From NCBI RefSeq assembly GCF_024641065.1, contig NZ_JAHEDV010000001.1, forward strand, positions 310,001-374,000: a DNA stretch of 64,000 nucleotides, read 5' to 3'. Below, in pieces: positions 8,215 to 15,247 of the stretch; the stretch's first letter is position 1; the number at the start of each line of letters is the position of its first letter. A model generated the notes under the pieces. That model saw only the letters and a program-made list of their open reading frames with translations. It was not told the origin of the DNA and ran no database searches. This DNA is from Rhodoluna sp. (GTDB taxonomy: Bacteria; Actinomycetota; Actinomycetes; Actinomycetales; Microbacteriaceae). The position numbers and the translations under genes were made by a program.

Positions 8215-8850
8215 TTATGGGAGATTTCTGGCAATTTGCTGAATGTGGTCTTTGGCAATCAGGTGGCCACCCGGGTGCACCATCAACTCGACTTCGGCGC
8301 CAAGCTGGGTGAATTCCTCAATCATGGCCTCAGTGCGGCTCGATGGAGAATAATCATCGGTAGCGCCATTTGCTATCCACACGCGCTTGCCGATCAAGTT
8401 TGGCCTAGCTCCACGAAATGGGGTTTTCAAAAAAGATTTCGTGGTTCCAAACGCGGCAATGCCGCAGACCGTGTCAGGGTGTAGCAAAAGCAGGGCCCCA
8501 GACGCGTTTGCACCGTTCGAGAACCCAACTGCCCACACTCGGTCAGGATCAAAGCCATACTCCCCCGAAGCAGCCCAGACAAAGTCAGCCAATTCGCTAA
8601 CTGCCTTGATGATTCCTGCCTCGTCGAAACGACCATCGTCATAGCGCATGAAGAACCGATCGGCACCATCCATGCGCACTAAACCTCTTGGTGAAAGCAA
8701 ATTGGCGTTTGGGTCAAGGGCTTTTCCGAGTGGCAACAAATCGTGCTCGTTCGCACCCGAACCGTGCAGCAGCAAAAGCGTTCTAGCGCTTGCCGCATCA
8801 TTAGCTGGGCGCCAAACATGAGGCCTTGAAGTATCGCGGGGGTTCACCAA
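8215..8850 (-). CDS. Alpha/beta hydrolase, phospholipase/carboxylesterase type (YpfH/MhqD-like)
   Basis: This is a 211-residue alpha/beta hydrolase. It has an oxyanion-hole region LLLLHGSGANEHDLLPL near residue 30, the nucleophile elbow GFSNG (serine about residue 107), an acid in GATDDYSP and a histidine in HPGGHL. The domain order and length match the small carboxylesterase/phospholipase family, which also includes MhqD-type esterases found with dioxygenases. Translation starts at TTG 8850 or GTG 8847. Neither has a strong ribosome binding site, and the start abuts the stop of the upstream dioxygenase gene, so translational coupling is likely. The substrate is unknown. Confidence 0.82.
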   Translation of the reverse strand: MVNPRDTSRPHVWRPANDAASARTLLLLHGSGANEHDLLPLGKALDPNANLLSPRGLVRMDGADRFFMRYDDGRFDEAGIIKAVSELADFVWAASGEYGFDPDRVWAVGFSNGANASGALLLLHPDTVCGIAAFGTTKSFLKTPFRGARPNLIGKRVWIANGATDDYSPSSRTEAMIEEFTQLGAEVELMVHPGGHLIAKDHIQQIARNLP

Positions 8851-8851
8851 A

Positions 8852-9634
8852 CTAGGCTACTTCGAATGACCGCTTAGCTAAGCCCATAAAGTAACCATCG
8901 ATTTTGGTTTCGGCAATGTTCTCAGGGTTGCTGGCAGCACCCAGCGAAATGAAAAGCGGAGTGAAGTGCTCAACGGTCGGGTGCGCATAAGGCATGCCCG
9001 GGGCACTGTTTCGGTAGTCGATCAAAGTGTCAACGTCTCCTCGGGCAAGCGCTTCTTGTGCCCAGTGGTCAAAATCTGCTGACCAACCAGGCGCCGCTGC
9101 TTCAGGTCGCCAGTCACGAATGTAAGGCAATCCGTGAGTCATAAAGCCCGATCCAATAACCAAAACTCCCTCTTCGCGAAGAGCACGAAGCCTTTTACCA
9201 AGGTCAAGCAACTTCACTGGATCACTAGTTGGCATAGATAGCTGCAAGACCGGAATATCTGCATCTGGGTACATCACTCTAAGAGGAACCCAGGCGCCGT
9301 GATCAAGCCCGCGCGTGGTGTGACGGTGCAGTGGCTCGTTGTCTGGCATCAACTTTGCAACCATGTCACCCAACCAACCTGAATCAGGTGTTGCGTATTG
9401 CATCTGGTAGAACTTGGGTGCAAAACCACCAAAGTCATAGATAAGCGGAGTATTTGCAGCAGTCGAGCTAATCGAGATTGGGGCGCTCTCCCAGTGTGCA
9501 GAAACAATCAAAATCGCTTTTGGCTTCGGTAGATTCGCCGACCAAGCGGCTAGCTGGGATGTCCAAAGTTCGTCATCCAGCAGCATGGGTGCGCCATGCG
9601 AAATGTAAAGCGAAGGAAGCACTAAATCGTTCAT
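8852..9634 (-). CDS. Class III extradiol dioxygenase, DODA/YgiD type
   Basis: The 260 residues match the LigB-superfamily 4,5-DOPA dioxygenase extradiol (YgiD) group, non-haem iron or zinc enzymes acting on aromatic diols. Metal-site motifs are visible: SHGAPMLL near residue 13, SAHWES near residue 47, and the histidine-bearing HGAWVPLRVMYPDADIPV region. GSGFMTHGL further on is also typical. The ATG at 9634 has no clear ribosome binding site. The esterase gene starts at its stop codon, and MhqD-like esterases are known partners of ring-cleavage dioxygenases, so a small catabolic or detoxifying pair is plausible. Confidence 0.88.
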   Translation of the reverse strand: MNDLVLPSLYISHGAPMLLDDELWTSQLAAWSANLPKPKAILIVSAHWESAPISISSTAANTPLIYDFGGFAPKFYQMQYATPDSGWLGDMVAKLMPDNEPLHRHTTRGLDHGAWVPLRVMYPDADIPVLQLSMPTSDPVKLLDLGKRLRALREEGVLVIGSGFMTHGLPYIRDWRPEAAAPGWSADFDHWAQEALARGDVDTLIDYRNSAPGMPYAHPTVEHFTPLFISLGAASNPENIAETKIDGYFMGLAKRSFEVA

Positions 9635-9662
9635 GTGTTAAGTAAACACCCTCTTGACAGAT

Positions 9663-10364
9663 TTATTCCGATTTTTGGTCGAATTGCTTCAAAATTTCAC
9701 CAGCGGCTGAGGTGCCGCAGCGTGATGCACCAGCAAGCATAAAATCAACCACCTGGTCAAGATTGCGAATACCCCCTGAGGCTTTAACCTTTAGACGATC
9801 ACCAATACATGCCTTCATGAGGGCAACATGCTCGAGAGTCGCACCTGCTGCCGCGAACCCGGTGGAGGTCTTCACAAAATCGGCTCCTGCCCGCTCTGCC
9901 AATCGGCAACTGGTAATAATTTGCTCTTCAGACAACAAGGCGGTTTCAAAGATAACTTTCACGGGAATATCTAAACGTGACTCCCGCACAGCCGATACGA
10001 CCGAGACGATATCTCGTTCTACATAATCCAGATCGCCTGAAATCAAAGCCGAGATATTCATAACCATGTCAATCTCTCTGGCACCGTGGATGATTGCCTG
10101 CTGAGTTTCAAAAACCTTGGTCTCAGTGGTGGTTGTTCCGTGCGGAAAACCAATCACGGTACAAACCGGAACACCAGAGTTGGTTAGCTCTAGCGAGGCG
10201 AAAGCGACATCCATTGGCCGAATGCAATACGAGGCAACCTGTTCAGTTTTGGCCAATTGAGCGCCAGCGAGGGCTTCATCCATGGTGGCATTTGGTTTCA
10301 AAACAGAATGGTCAAGGGTTTTAGCAATTTGTTCACGACTGAAGCCACGATAAGTCTTTGACAT
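9663..10364 (-). CDS. deoC: Deoxyribose-phosphate aldolase
   Basis: DeoC cleaves 2-deoxyribose 5-phosphate into glyceraldehyde 3-phosphate and acetaldehyde, the last step of deoxynucleoside salvage. The protein has LDHSVLKPNAT near the N-terminus, the Schiff-base lysine Lys165 in FVKTSTGF, and the second catalytic lysine Lys194 in VKASGGIR. At 233 residues it is of normal length. It is divergent from the DUF167/RpiB-like pair with only 22 bases between starts, so the two promoters must overlap the coding regions or each other. It lies 28 bases before the dioxygenase gene on the same strand. Confidence 0.96.
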   Translation of the reverse strand: MSKTYRGFSREQIAKTLDHSVLKPNATMDEALAGAQLAKTEQVASYCIRPMDVAFASLELTNSGVPVCTVIGFPHGTTTTETKVFETQQAIIHGAREIDMVMNISALISGDLDYVERDIVSVVSAVRESRLDIPVKVIFETALLSEEQIITSCRLAERAGADFVKTSTGFAAAGATLEHVALMKACIGDRLKVKASGGIRNLDQVVDFMLAGASRCGTSAAGEILKQFDQKSE

Positions 10365-10386
10365 TTCTTCAGTCTAAGTTTTAACC

Positions 10387-10611
10387 ATGAGAATCACGGT
10401 TCAAGTGAAACCCGGATCAAAAAAGGGTCCGTTGGTAGAAACGAACCCTGATGGTTCACTCACTGTGTTTTTGCTTCAACGTGCGGTTGATGGAGCAGCT
10501 AATGAGGGGCTCATCGCCCTGCTAGCAAAACATTTTGAGGTATCGAAATCACGGGTAGAAATAGAATCAGGATTCACGTCAAGAATCAAAAGAGTTTCTG
10601 TAGACCTTTAG
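10387..10611 (+). CDS. DUF167 (YggU) family protein
   Basis: A 74-residue protein with the DUF167 signature: an N-terminal VQVKPGSKK, then FLLQRAVDGAANEGLIALLAKHF and SRVEIESGFTSRIKRVSV. The fold is small alpha/beta. The family is widespread and without an established role. The ATG at 10387 begins 22 bases from the divergent deoC start and has no ribosome binding site, so the mRNA may be leaderless. An RpiB-like gene follows 26 bases on. Confidence 0.85.
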   Translation: MRITVQVKPGSKKGPLVETNPDGSLTVFLLQRAVDGAANEGLIALLAKHFEVSKSRVEIESGFTSRIKRVSVDL

Positions 10612-10637
10612 CACCAACAACAAGTTAGGAACATTTC

Positions 10638-11105
10638 GTGAAAATTGCTATGGCAAGTGACCACGCAGGCAGATCACTCAAAGAAGAAATCAAGGCTTTG
10701 CTAGCAAAAGACGGCCACGAGGTTGTCGATTTTGGCACTGATAGCGATGACCCTGCCGATTTGCCCGACCATGTTTACCCAGCAGCGCTTGCAGTAGCTC
10801 GAGGTGAGGCCGACCGAGGAATCTTTGTTGATGGAGTCGGCTATGGCAGCGCCATGATTGCCAATAAGGTAAATGGCATCTACGCAGCAGTTTGCCAGGA
10901 TTCGTTTTGTGCAGAACTGGCTAGGTCGCACTCTGACACGAATGTGCTTTGCCTAGGCGGAAAAATCATCGGCTCAGCTATTGCGCTTGAGATTGTTCGA
11001 GTTTGGATGAACACCGATTGGCTAGGCAACGACGAGCCTAAATACGCCAGAAGAGTGCAAAAAGTTGTTGAAATCAATAATCAAAACCTGAAACCAGTTG
11101 GTTAG
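10638..11105 (+). CDS. RpiB/LacA/LacB family sugar-phosphate isomerase-like protein, catalytic Cys replaced
   Basis: A 155-residue member of the RpiB/LacAB fold: MKIAMASDHAGRSLKEEI at the N-terminus, the anion-binding loop GYGSAMIANKVNGIYAAV, and the SDTNVLCLGGKIIG helix region. In canonical RpiB a cysteine in I-C-G-T-G acts as general base. Here the segment reads FVDGVGYGS, with Asp at the cysteine position and Val at the following threonine. A second, mycobacterial-type RpiB is encoded at 34148-34618, so this paralogue probably isomerises another sugar phosphate or has lost activity. It faces deoC, which suggests pentose or tetrose phosphate metabolism. A strong terminator follows the stop codon. 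Confidence 0.8.
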   Translation: MKIAMASDHAGRSLKEEIKALLAKDGHEVVDFGTDSDDPADLPDHVYPAALAVARGEADRGIFVDGVGYGSAMIANKVNGIYAAVCQDSFCAELARSHSDTNVLCLGGKIIGSAIALEIVRVWMNTDWLGNDEPKYARRVQKVVEINNQNLKPVG

Positions 11106-11110
11106 AACTT

Positions 11111-11150
11111 AAACGAAAATCCCACCTACTTGAGGTGGGATTTTTCGTTT
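11111..11150. terminator. Bidirectional terminator between the RpiB-like gene and tRNA-Ala
   Basis: The stem AAACGAAAATCCCACCT/AGGTGGGATTTTTCGTTT closes a 5-base loop (ACTTG), with A and T tracts on both sides. It ends the plus-strand RpiB-like gene and, on the minus strand, the tRNA-Ala transcript. Confidence 0.88.
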
Positions 11151-11151
11151 G

Positions 11152-11224
11152 TGGACCCGACGGGATTTGAACCCGTGACCCCCTGCATGCCATGCAGGTG
11201 CGCTACCAGCTGCGCCACGGGCCC
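11152..11224 (-). tRNA. tRNA-Ala (anticodon GGC)
   Basis: The reverse complement folds as a 73-base cloverleaf. The acceptor GGGCCCG pairs with CGGGTCC, the D arm is GCGCAGCTGGTAGCGC, the anticodon stem CCTGC/GCAGG encloses ATGGCAT with anticodon GGC, and the T arm ACGGG-TTCAAAT-CCCGT is standard. The discriminator is A and CCA is not encoded. A 14-base palindrome GTTGCCAAGGCAAC (11229-11242) lies just upstream, between it and rsfS. Confidence 0.97.
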
Positions 11225-11263
11225 GAATGTTGCCAAGGCAACTTAGACAGTTTACAACAAGTT

Positions 11264-11632
11264 TTACTCAGCTGCGACGATGTCTAGTTTCACAACTGGC
11301 TGGTCGCTGTAAAGACGCTCTAGCGAATAGAACATGCGATCTTCTTCGTGCATCACGTGGCAAACAACATCACCAAAATCTAGAAGAATCCAACGGCCCA
11401 GCTCTTTACCTTCACGGTGCAGCAACTTGTAGCCGCTCTCAAGCATCTTTTCTTCGACGTTGTCAGAGATCGCTGCGACCTGACGCTCAGTTCTACCCGA
11501 AGCCAAAACATAGATGTCGGTCAATGGCATCACGGCTGTGATGTCAAGGCCAATAATGTTTTCGGCTAGTTTGTCAGCTGCAGCGTTAGCTGCGATGTTG
11601 GCTTGGATGATGGCCTGAGGGGTTGCAGTCAC
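11264..11632 (-). CDS. rsfS: Ribosomal silencing factor RsfS
   Basis: RsfS binds ribosomal protein L14 and blocks 30S-50S joining when nutrients are low. The family core is visible: AADKLAENIIGLDI, the VLASGRTERQVAAISDNVEE helix, the REGKELGRWILLDFGDVVCHV strand-turn, and F-Y-S-L-E-R-L-Y near the C-terminus. I place the start at GTG 11632 because AAAGGAC sits 3-9 bases upstream. A TTG at 11662 would add 10 poorly conserved residues and overlap the preceding gene. The length, 122 residues, is typical. It is the last gene of the nadD cluster, as in many bacteria. Confidence 0.94.
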   Translation of the reverse strand: MTATPQAIIQANIAANAAADKLAENIIGLDITAVMPLTDIYVLASGRTERQVAAISDNVEEKMLESGYKLLHREGKELGRWILLDFGDVVCHVMHEEDRMFYSLERLYSDQPVVKLDIVAAE

Positions 11633-11645
11633 GGTGTCCTTTAGA

Positions 11646-12326
11646 TTACTTGAAGAATCCAAGCATAAACGCTGCGAGCACGAGCCCGCCCACTGTGACC
11701 ATAATCACCGATAACGCAACCACAATGTAAACCTGGTTTTGACCCTTGGCAAGCTTTGCCGGCATGATTCCGATTTTGCCCGCTGTGTTGACAACACCAC
11801 TGGCGCGAAGTGGCGCAATGGTCGAAACATAGCCACTGATGCTGTCTGCCTGAATCGCTTCGTCTGTCTCGGTGGCGTCAAGAACTGTGGCAATTTCGCC
11901 GGTGGCGGTGCTGATCGGTGGCAGCTCAATAGAGCCGGTTTTTAGCCACTCACCGTTTTCGTTGATAGCGCCTAAATCATCGACGCTGGCAACATTTTCA
12001 AGAATTATGGTTGAAGTCGACACTTCGGTCACCAAGTTTGGCGACACATCAAAGAGCGACTCTGATTCAGCCTCTAGTTCTTCTTCAACTTGCTCCAGAC
12101 CAAAGAAGTCGGCAACACTCTGCTCGGGTTCTTCGGCCTTTGGATCTGCGCCTGGGTTCCACAACTCGCCATCAATGATTTGAGGCACAACCACAGCAGC
12201 AATTTCAACCGGAACCGGCTTTAGGTCAAAAAACTTTGGTGCACCTGATTCAGTTGAAGATTCGACGCTCGTGCCCAACTCAGCATCACGAAGTTGACGA
12301 CGAGTTAGAAACTCTCCATCTGTCAT
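11646..12326 (-). CDS. Hypothetical protein with acidic soluble domain and C-terminal transmembrane helix
   Basis: A 226-residue protein whose function I do not recognise. It starts [18 protein letters not shown], a basic/acidic mix. A long acidic, low-complexity, probably disordered region follows (about 30-180, rich in Glu, Val, Ser, Thr). One C-terminal transmembrane helix (about 200-224, [20 protein letters not shown]) ends in GFFK. This gives a tail-anchored protein with the acidic part in the cytoplasm. The ATG overlaps the nadD stop (ATGA), with AGGAG upstream, so it is translationally coupled. Its position between nadD and rsfS suggests a conserved but uncharacterised member of this cluster. 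Confidence 0.75.
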   Translation of the reverse strand: MTDGEFLTRRQLRDAELGTSVESSTESGAPKFFDLKPVPVEIAAVVVPQIIDGELWNPGADPKAEEPEQSVADFFGLEQVEEELEAESESLFDVSPNLVTEVSTSTIILENVASVDDLGAINENGEWLKTGSIELPPISTATGEIATVLDATETDEAIQADSISGYVSTIAPLRASGVVNTAGKIGIMPAKLAKGQNQVYIVVALSVIMVTVGGLVLAAFMLGFFK

Positions 12327-12910
12327 TTCGACTCCTGATACAGCTCGTGTTTGGCAATGTATTGAACTACTCCATCTGGCAATAAGTACCAGATCGGCTT
12401 TGAAGAATTAACTCTTTCACGAATATCCGTTGAAGAGATAGCAAGTGCCGGAATTTCTAGGATAGTTACTTTGCCATGTGCGGTTTCAGGCACATTTAGT
12501 TCATGTCCTGGCCGAGTGACTCCAACGAAATCTGCCATTTCTAGAACATCGTCAACCGACTTCCAGCTCAATAACTGTGATATTGCATCTGCGCCGGTAA
12601 TGAAAAAAAGTTCAGCATCTGGGTGAATTGCACGGATGTCCGTCAAAGTATCGACGGTGTAGGTTGGGCCGTCTCGATCGATATCAACGCGAGACACCTT
12701 GAAACGCGGATTCGATGCGGTTGCGATCACGGTCATGAGATAACGGTGTTCGCCAGAAGTGAAGTTATGTTTTTGCCACGGTTCACCAGTGGGAACAAAA
12801 ATAACTTCATCAAGGCTAAGAGCGTGAGCAGCTTCATTTGCGGCCACGAGGTGACCGTAGTGAATTGGGTCGAAGGTTCCGCCCATCACCCCGATGCGAG
12901 CTGTACTCAT
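12323..12910 (-). CDS. nadD: Nicotinate-nucleotide adenylyltransferase
   Basis: NadD adenylates nicotinate mononucleotide in NAD synthesis. The protein shows [14 protein letters not shown] with the nucleotidylyltransferase HxGH motif (His17, His20), the [11 protein letters not shown] substrate loop, and the ISSTDIRER motif near residue 165. Its 195 residues are a usual length. The start is ATG 12910, with a weak ribosome binding site. The downstream gene overlaps by 4 bases. Confidence 0.96.
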   Translation of the reverse strand: MSTARIGVMGGTFDPIHYGHLVAANEAAHALSLDEVIFVPTGEPWQKHNFTSGEHRYLMTVIATASNPRFKVSRVDIDRDGPTYTVDTLTDIRAIHPDAELFFITGADAISQLLSWKSVDDVLEMADFVGVTRPGHELNVPETAHGKVTILEIPALAISSTDIRERVNSSKPIWYLLPDGVVQYIAKHELYQESK

Positions 12911-12943
12911 GCCTGTTGACCTCAGGGCCGGTTATGCGCCTGT

Positions 12944-13141
12944 TTAGTGGTGCGAGTGAGAATTGCTTGATTTGTGGTCGTGACGGTTGGCTACGTCGCG
13001 GTATGACCAGGTGATGAAACCAAGAAGAATGAATACACCCATGGCAATAACACCGAACCAGAAGCTAGGAAAAGGTAGGGTCACGAATGGCTCGTGCTCA
13101 GACTCAGCTGCACTTTTGAATACTGAAAGAATGGCGTTCAA
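12944..13141 (-). CDS. Small single-span membrane protein with His-rich C-terminus
   Basis: A 65-residue protein: a short soluble N-terminus (MNAILSVFKSAAESEHEP), one transmembrane helix at about residues 28-46 (FWFGVIAMGVFILLGFITW), and a hydrophilic tail HDHKSSNSHSHH with six histidines that could bind metal. The start is TTG 13141 with AGGAG six bases upstream, a strong translation signal that argues the gene is real. It lies between proA and nadD on the same strand. I do not recognise a named family. Confidence 0.7.
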   Translation of the reverse strand: MNAILSVFKSAAESEHEPFVTLPFPSFWFGVIAMGVFILLGFITWSYRDVANRHDHKSSNSHSHH

Positions 13142-13188
13142 TTTTTCTCCTAAGAACTAATTCCAGAATAGCCTAGCCAGCGGGCTTT

Positions 13189-14436
13189 TTAGGCTCTAAC
13201 CTGCCCGTTACCGCGCACCAACCACTTGGTCGAGGTTAACTCCTGCAGTCCCATTGGCCCGCGGGCGTGAAGTTTTTGGGTTGAGATTCCGACCTCGGCA
13301 CCGAATCCAAATTCGCCACCGTCGGTGAACCTGGTTGAGGCGTTTACCATCACGGTAGATGCGTCAACTTCATTCAAGAAACGTTCGGCGTTGATGTGGT
13401 CATCCGTGATGATCGATTCGGTGTGCTTGGTCGAATACTGCTTGATGTGAGCCAGCGCCTCATCAATGTCTTTGACTACTCGAACTGCTAGGTCGAGGTC
13501 GTGGTATTCGGCTCGCCAGTCATCTTCAGTTGCCGGAACCGCAGCAAAATAGGCCTTTTGAGTAGCCTCGTCGCCGTGAATGGTGACACTTGATTCAGCA
13601 AGGCGATCTAGAACTAGCGGGAGCACACGCTCAACCGCTTTTTCATGCACCAATAGTGTTTCTACGGTGTTGCAAACACTCGGGCGCTGCACCTTGGCAT
13701 TGTGAACGATGTCGGCAGCCCAATCGACCCTGGCAGTCTCATCGACAAAGATGTGAACCACGCCATCGCCAGTTTGAATAACCGGCACCTTGGCCTCTTC
13801 TACGACCTGGCGAATCAGGCCTGCACCACCGCGAGGAATGAGAACGTCAATCAACCCAACTGCACGCATCATCTCAACGCCGCCATCGCGACCAAATTCA
13901 TCCACGGTTTGTACCGCAGCAGAATCGAGGCCAGCAAGCGCTAGTGCGTCTTGCAACAGTCGAACCAACACAGCATTGGTATTTTCGGCTGCTCTGCCGC
14001 CGCGCAGCACCGTTGCGTTACCACTCTTGATGGCAAGTGCAGCAATGTCGATGGTCACATTTGGGCGAGCTTCGTAAATAACACCAATTACGCCTAGCGG
14101 CACTCTGACCTGGGTTAGCTTCAGAGCGTTAGGCAAAGACATTCCACGGATAACATCGCCAATTGGGTCTGGCAACCCGATGATCAGGCGAACCGCATCA
14201 GCGATGGCCTGAATTCTCGTGTGATCTAGACGCAAGCGATCTTGCAAGGCAACTGTCATGTCTTCAGCAATGCCACGGTCTAAATCTTTTTGGTTTGCAG
14301 CAATGATTTCGTCAGCACGTGCGGGCAACAGATCGGCAATTTGTCGCAGGGCTTCGTTTTTGTCGTTGGTAGAAGCTTGGGCTAGCGATGGGGCTGCGCC
14401 TGCTGCCAAACGGATTTTTTCGATTGCGGTAACCAT
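13189..14436 (-). CDS. proA: Gamma-glutamyl phosphate reductase
   Basis: ProA reduces gamma-glutamyl phosphate to glutamate semialdehyde in proline synthesis. The 415-residue protein has the family's VPLGVIGVIYEARPNVT segment, the nucleophile region KVQRPSVCNTVETLLVH with the catalytic cysteine, and the C-terminal EFGFGAEVGISTQKLHARGPMGL. The start is ATG 14436, 19 bases after proB, with which it forms an operon. In many bacteria ProA and ProB form a complex that channels the labile phosphate. Confidence 0.97.
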   Translation of the reverse strand: MVTAIEKIRLAAGAAPSLAQASTNDKNEALRQIADLLPARADEIIAANQKDLDRGIAEDMTVALQDRLRLDHTRIQAIADAVRLIIGLPDPIGDVIRGMSLPNALKLTQVRVPLGVIGVIYEARPNVTIDIAALAIKSGNATVLRGGRAAENTNAVLVRLLQDALALAGLDSAAVQTVDEFGRDGGVEMMRAVGLIDVLIPRGGAGLIRQVVEEAKVPVIQTGDGVVHIFVDETARVDWAADIVHNAKVQRPSVCNTVETLLVHEKAVERVLPLVLDRLAESSVTIHGDEATQKAYFAAVPATEDDWRAEYHDLDLAVRVVKDIDEALAHIKQYSTKHTESIITDDHINAERFLNEVDASTVMVNASTRFTDGGEFGFGAEVGISTQKLHARGPMGLQELTSTKWLVRGNGQVRA

Positions 14437-14455
14437 GCTCTAAGCCTATTCGGGT

Positions 14456-15247
14456 CTAGTTGTTGATCGAAGGGTCTGATTCAAACCAGGTGCCAACCTC
14501 AGCGCCCTCAAGCGCTTGGGCAACTAGGTCGGTGCTGGTTAGCAATACTGAAACACCAGAGTCGGTAGCCACTCTCGCCGCAGAAACTTTGGTGACTGCA
14601 CCACCAGTGCCAACTGCTGAGCTGCTGCCACCGATTTCTACACCTGAAAGATCTTCATCAAAGCCAACGTAGTCAATGCGCTTTGCACCTGGGTTTGAAG
14701 GTGGCACGTCATAAAGCGCGTCTACGTCGCTAAGCAAAATTAGGGCGTCTGCCTTGACCAAGATTGCAACCATCGCAGCCAACTTGTCGTTGTCGCCGAA
14801 TCGAATTTCTTGGGTTGCAACGGTGTCGTTTTCATTTACGATCGGCAAAACGCGAAGCGATACCAGTCTGTCCATCGCGCGTTTAGCATTTTCGCGAGTT
14901 TCGATTGCCTCTAGGTCACCTGCGGTGAGAAGTACCTGACCGGCCACGATTCCAAAGCGTTCGAGCGACTGCTGGTAGCGAGAAATCAGTCGACTTTGCC
15001 CAACCGAAGCCAAGGCCTGTGAGGTTGCAAGATCTTCAGGCTTTGAGTCCATACCTAAAAGTGGCATACCGGTAGCAATAGCGCCAGAAGAGACCAGAAT
15101 TACTTCGACACCGGCAGCGTGTGATTTTGCCAGTGCGTCGACCAAAAGCTCAAGCTTGCCTTCGTTGGCTCCCGTAATTGAAGATGAACCAACTTTGACA
15201 ACAACTCGCTTGGCCGTTGCCAACTCGCTTCTGTCTTGAAGTCCCAC
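14456..15247 (-). CDS. proB: Glutamate 5-kinase, without PUA domain
   Basis: ProB phosphorylates glutamate to start proline synthesis. The amino acid kinase fold is complete: VVKVGSSSIT near residue 14, ILVSSGAIATGMPLLG, IVNENDTVAT, and the GTGGAVTKVSAARVA segment near the C-terminus. The protein ends at 263 residues, whereas E. coli-type enzymes reach about 367 with a C-terminal PUA domain. That domain is absent and no stray PUA sequence follows, because proA starts 19 bases on. The start is GTG 15247, directly after the obg stop codon, with AAGGAAG inside obg as ribosome binding site, so coupling is likely. Confidence 0.96.
   Translation of the reverse strand: MGLQDRSELATAKRVVVKVGSSSITGANEGKLELLVDALAKSHAAGVEVILVSSGAIATGMPLLGMDSKPEDLATSQALASVGQSRLISRYQQSLERFGIVAGQVLLTAGDLEAIETRENAKRAMDRLVSLRVLPIVNENDTVATQEIRFGDNDKLAAMVAILVKADALILLSDVDALYDVPPSNPGAKRIDYVGFDEDLSGVEIGGSSSAVGTGGAVTKVSAARVATDSGVSVLLTSTDLVAQALEGAEVGTWFESDPSINN

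Noticed and set aside
7903-8484. 193-codon plus-strand frame opposite the Bax1-like and esterase genes
   Set aside because: It spans two convincing minus-strand genes and their spacer. The product has no consistent domain.
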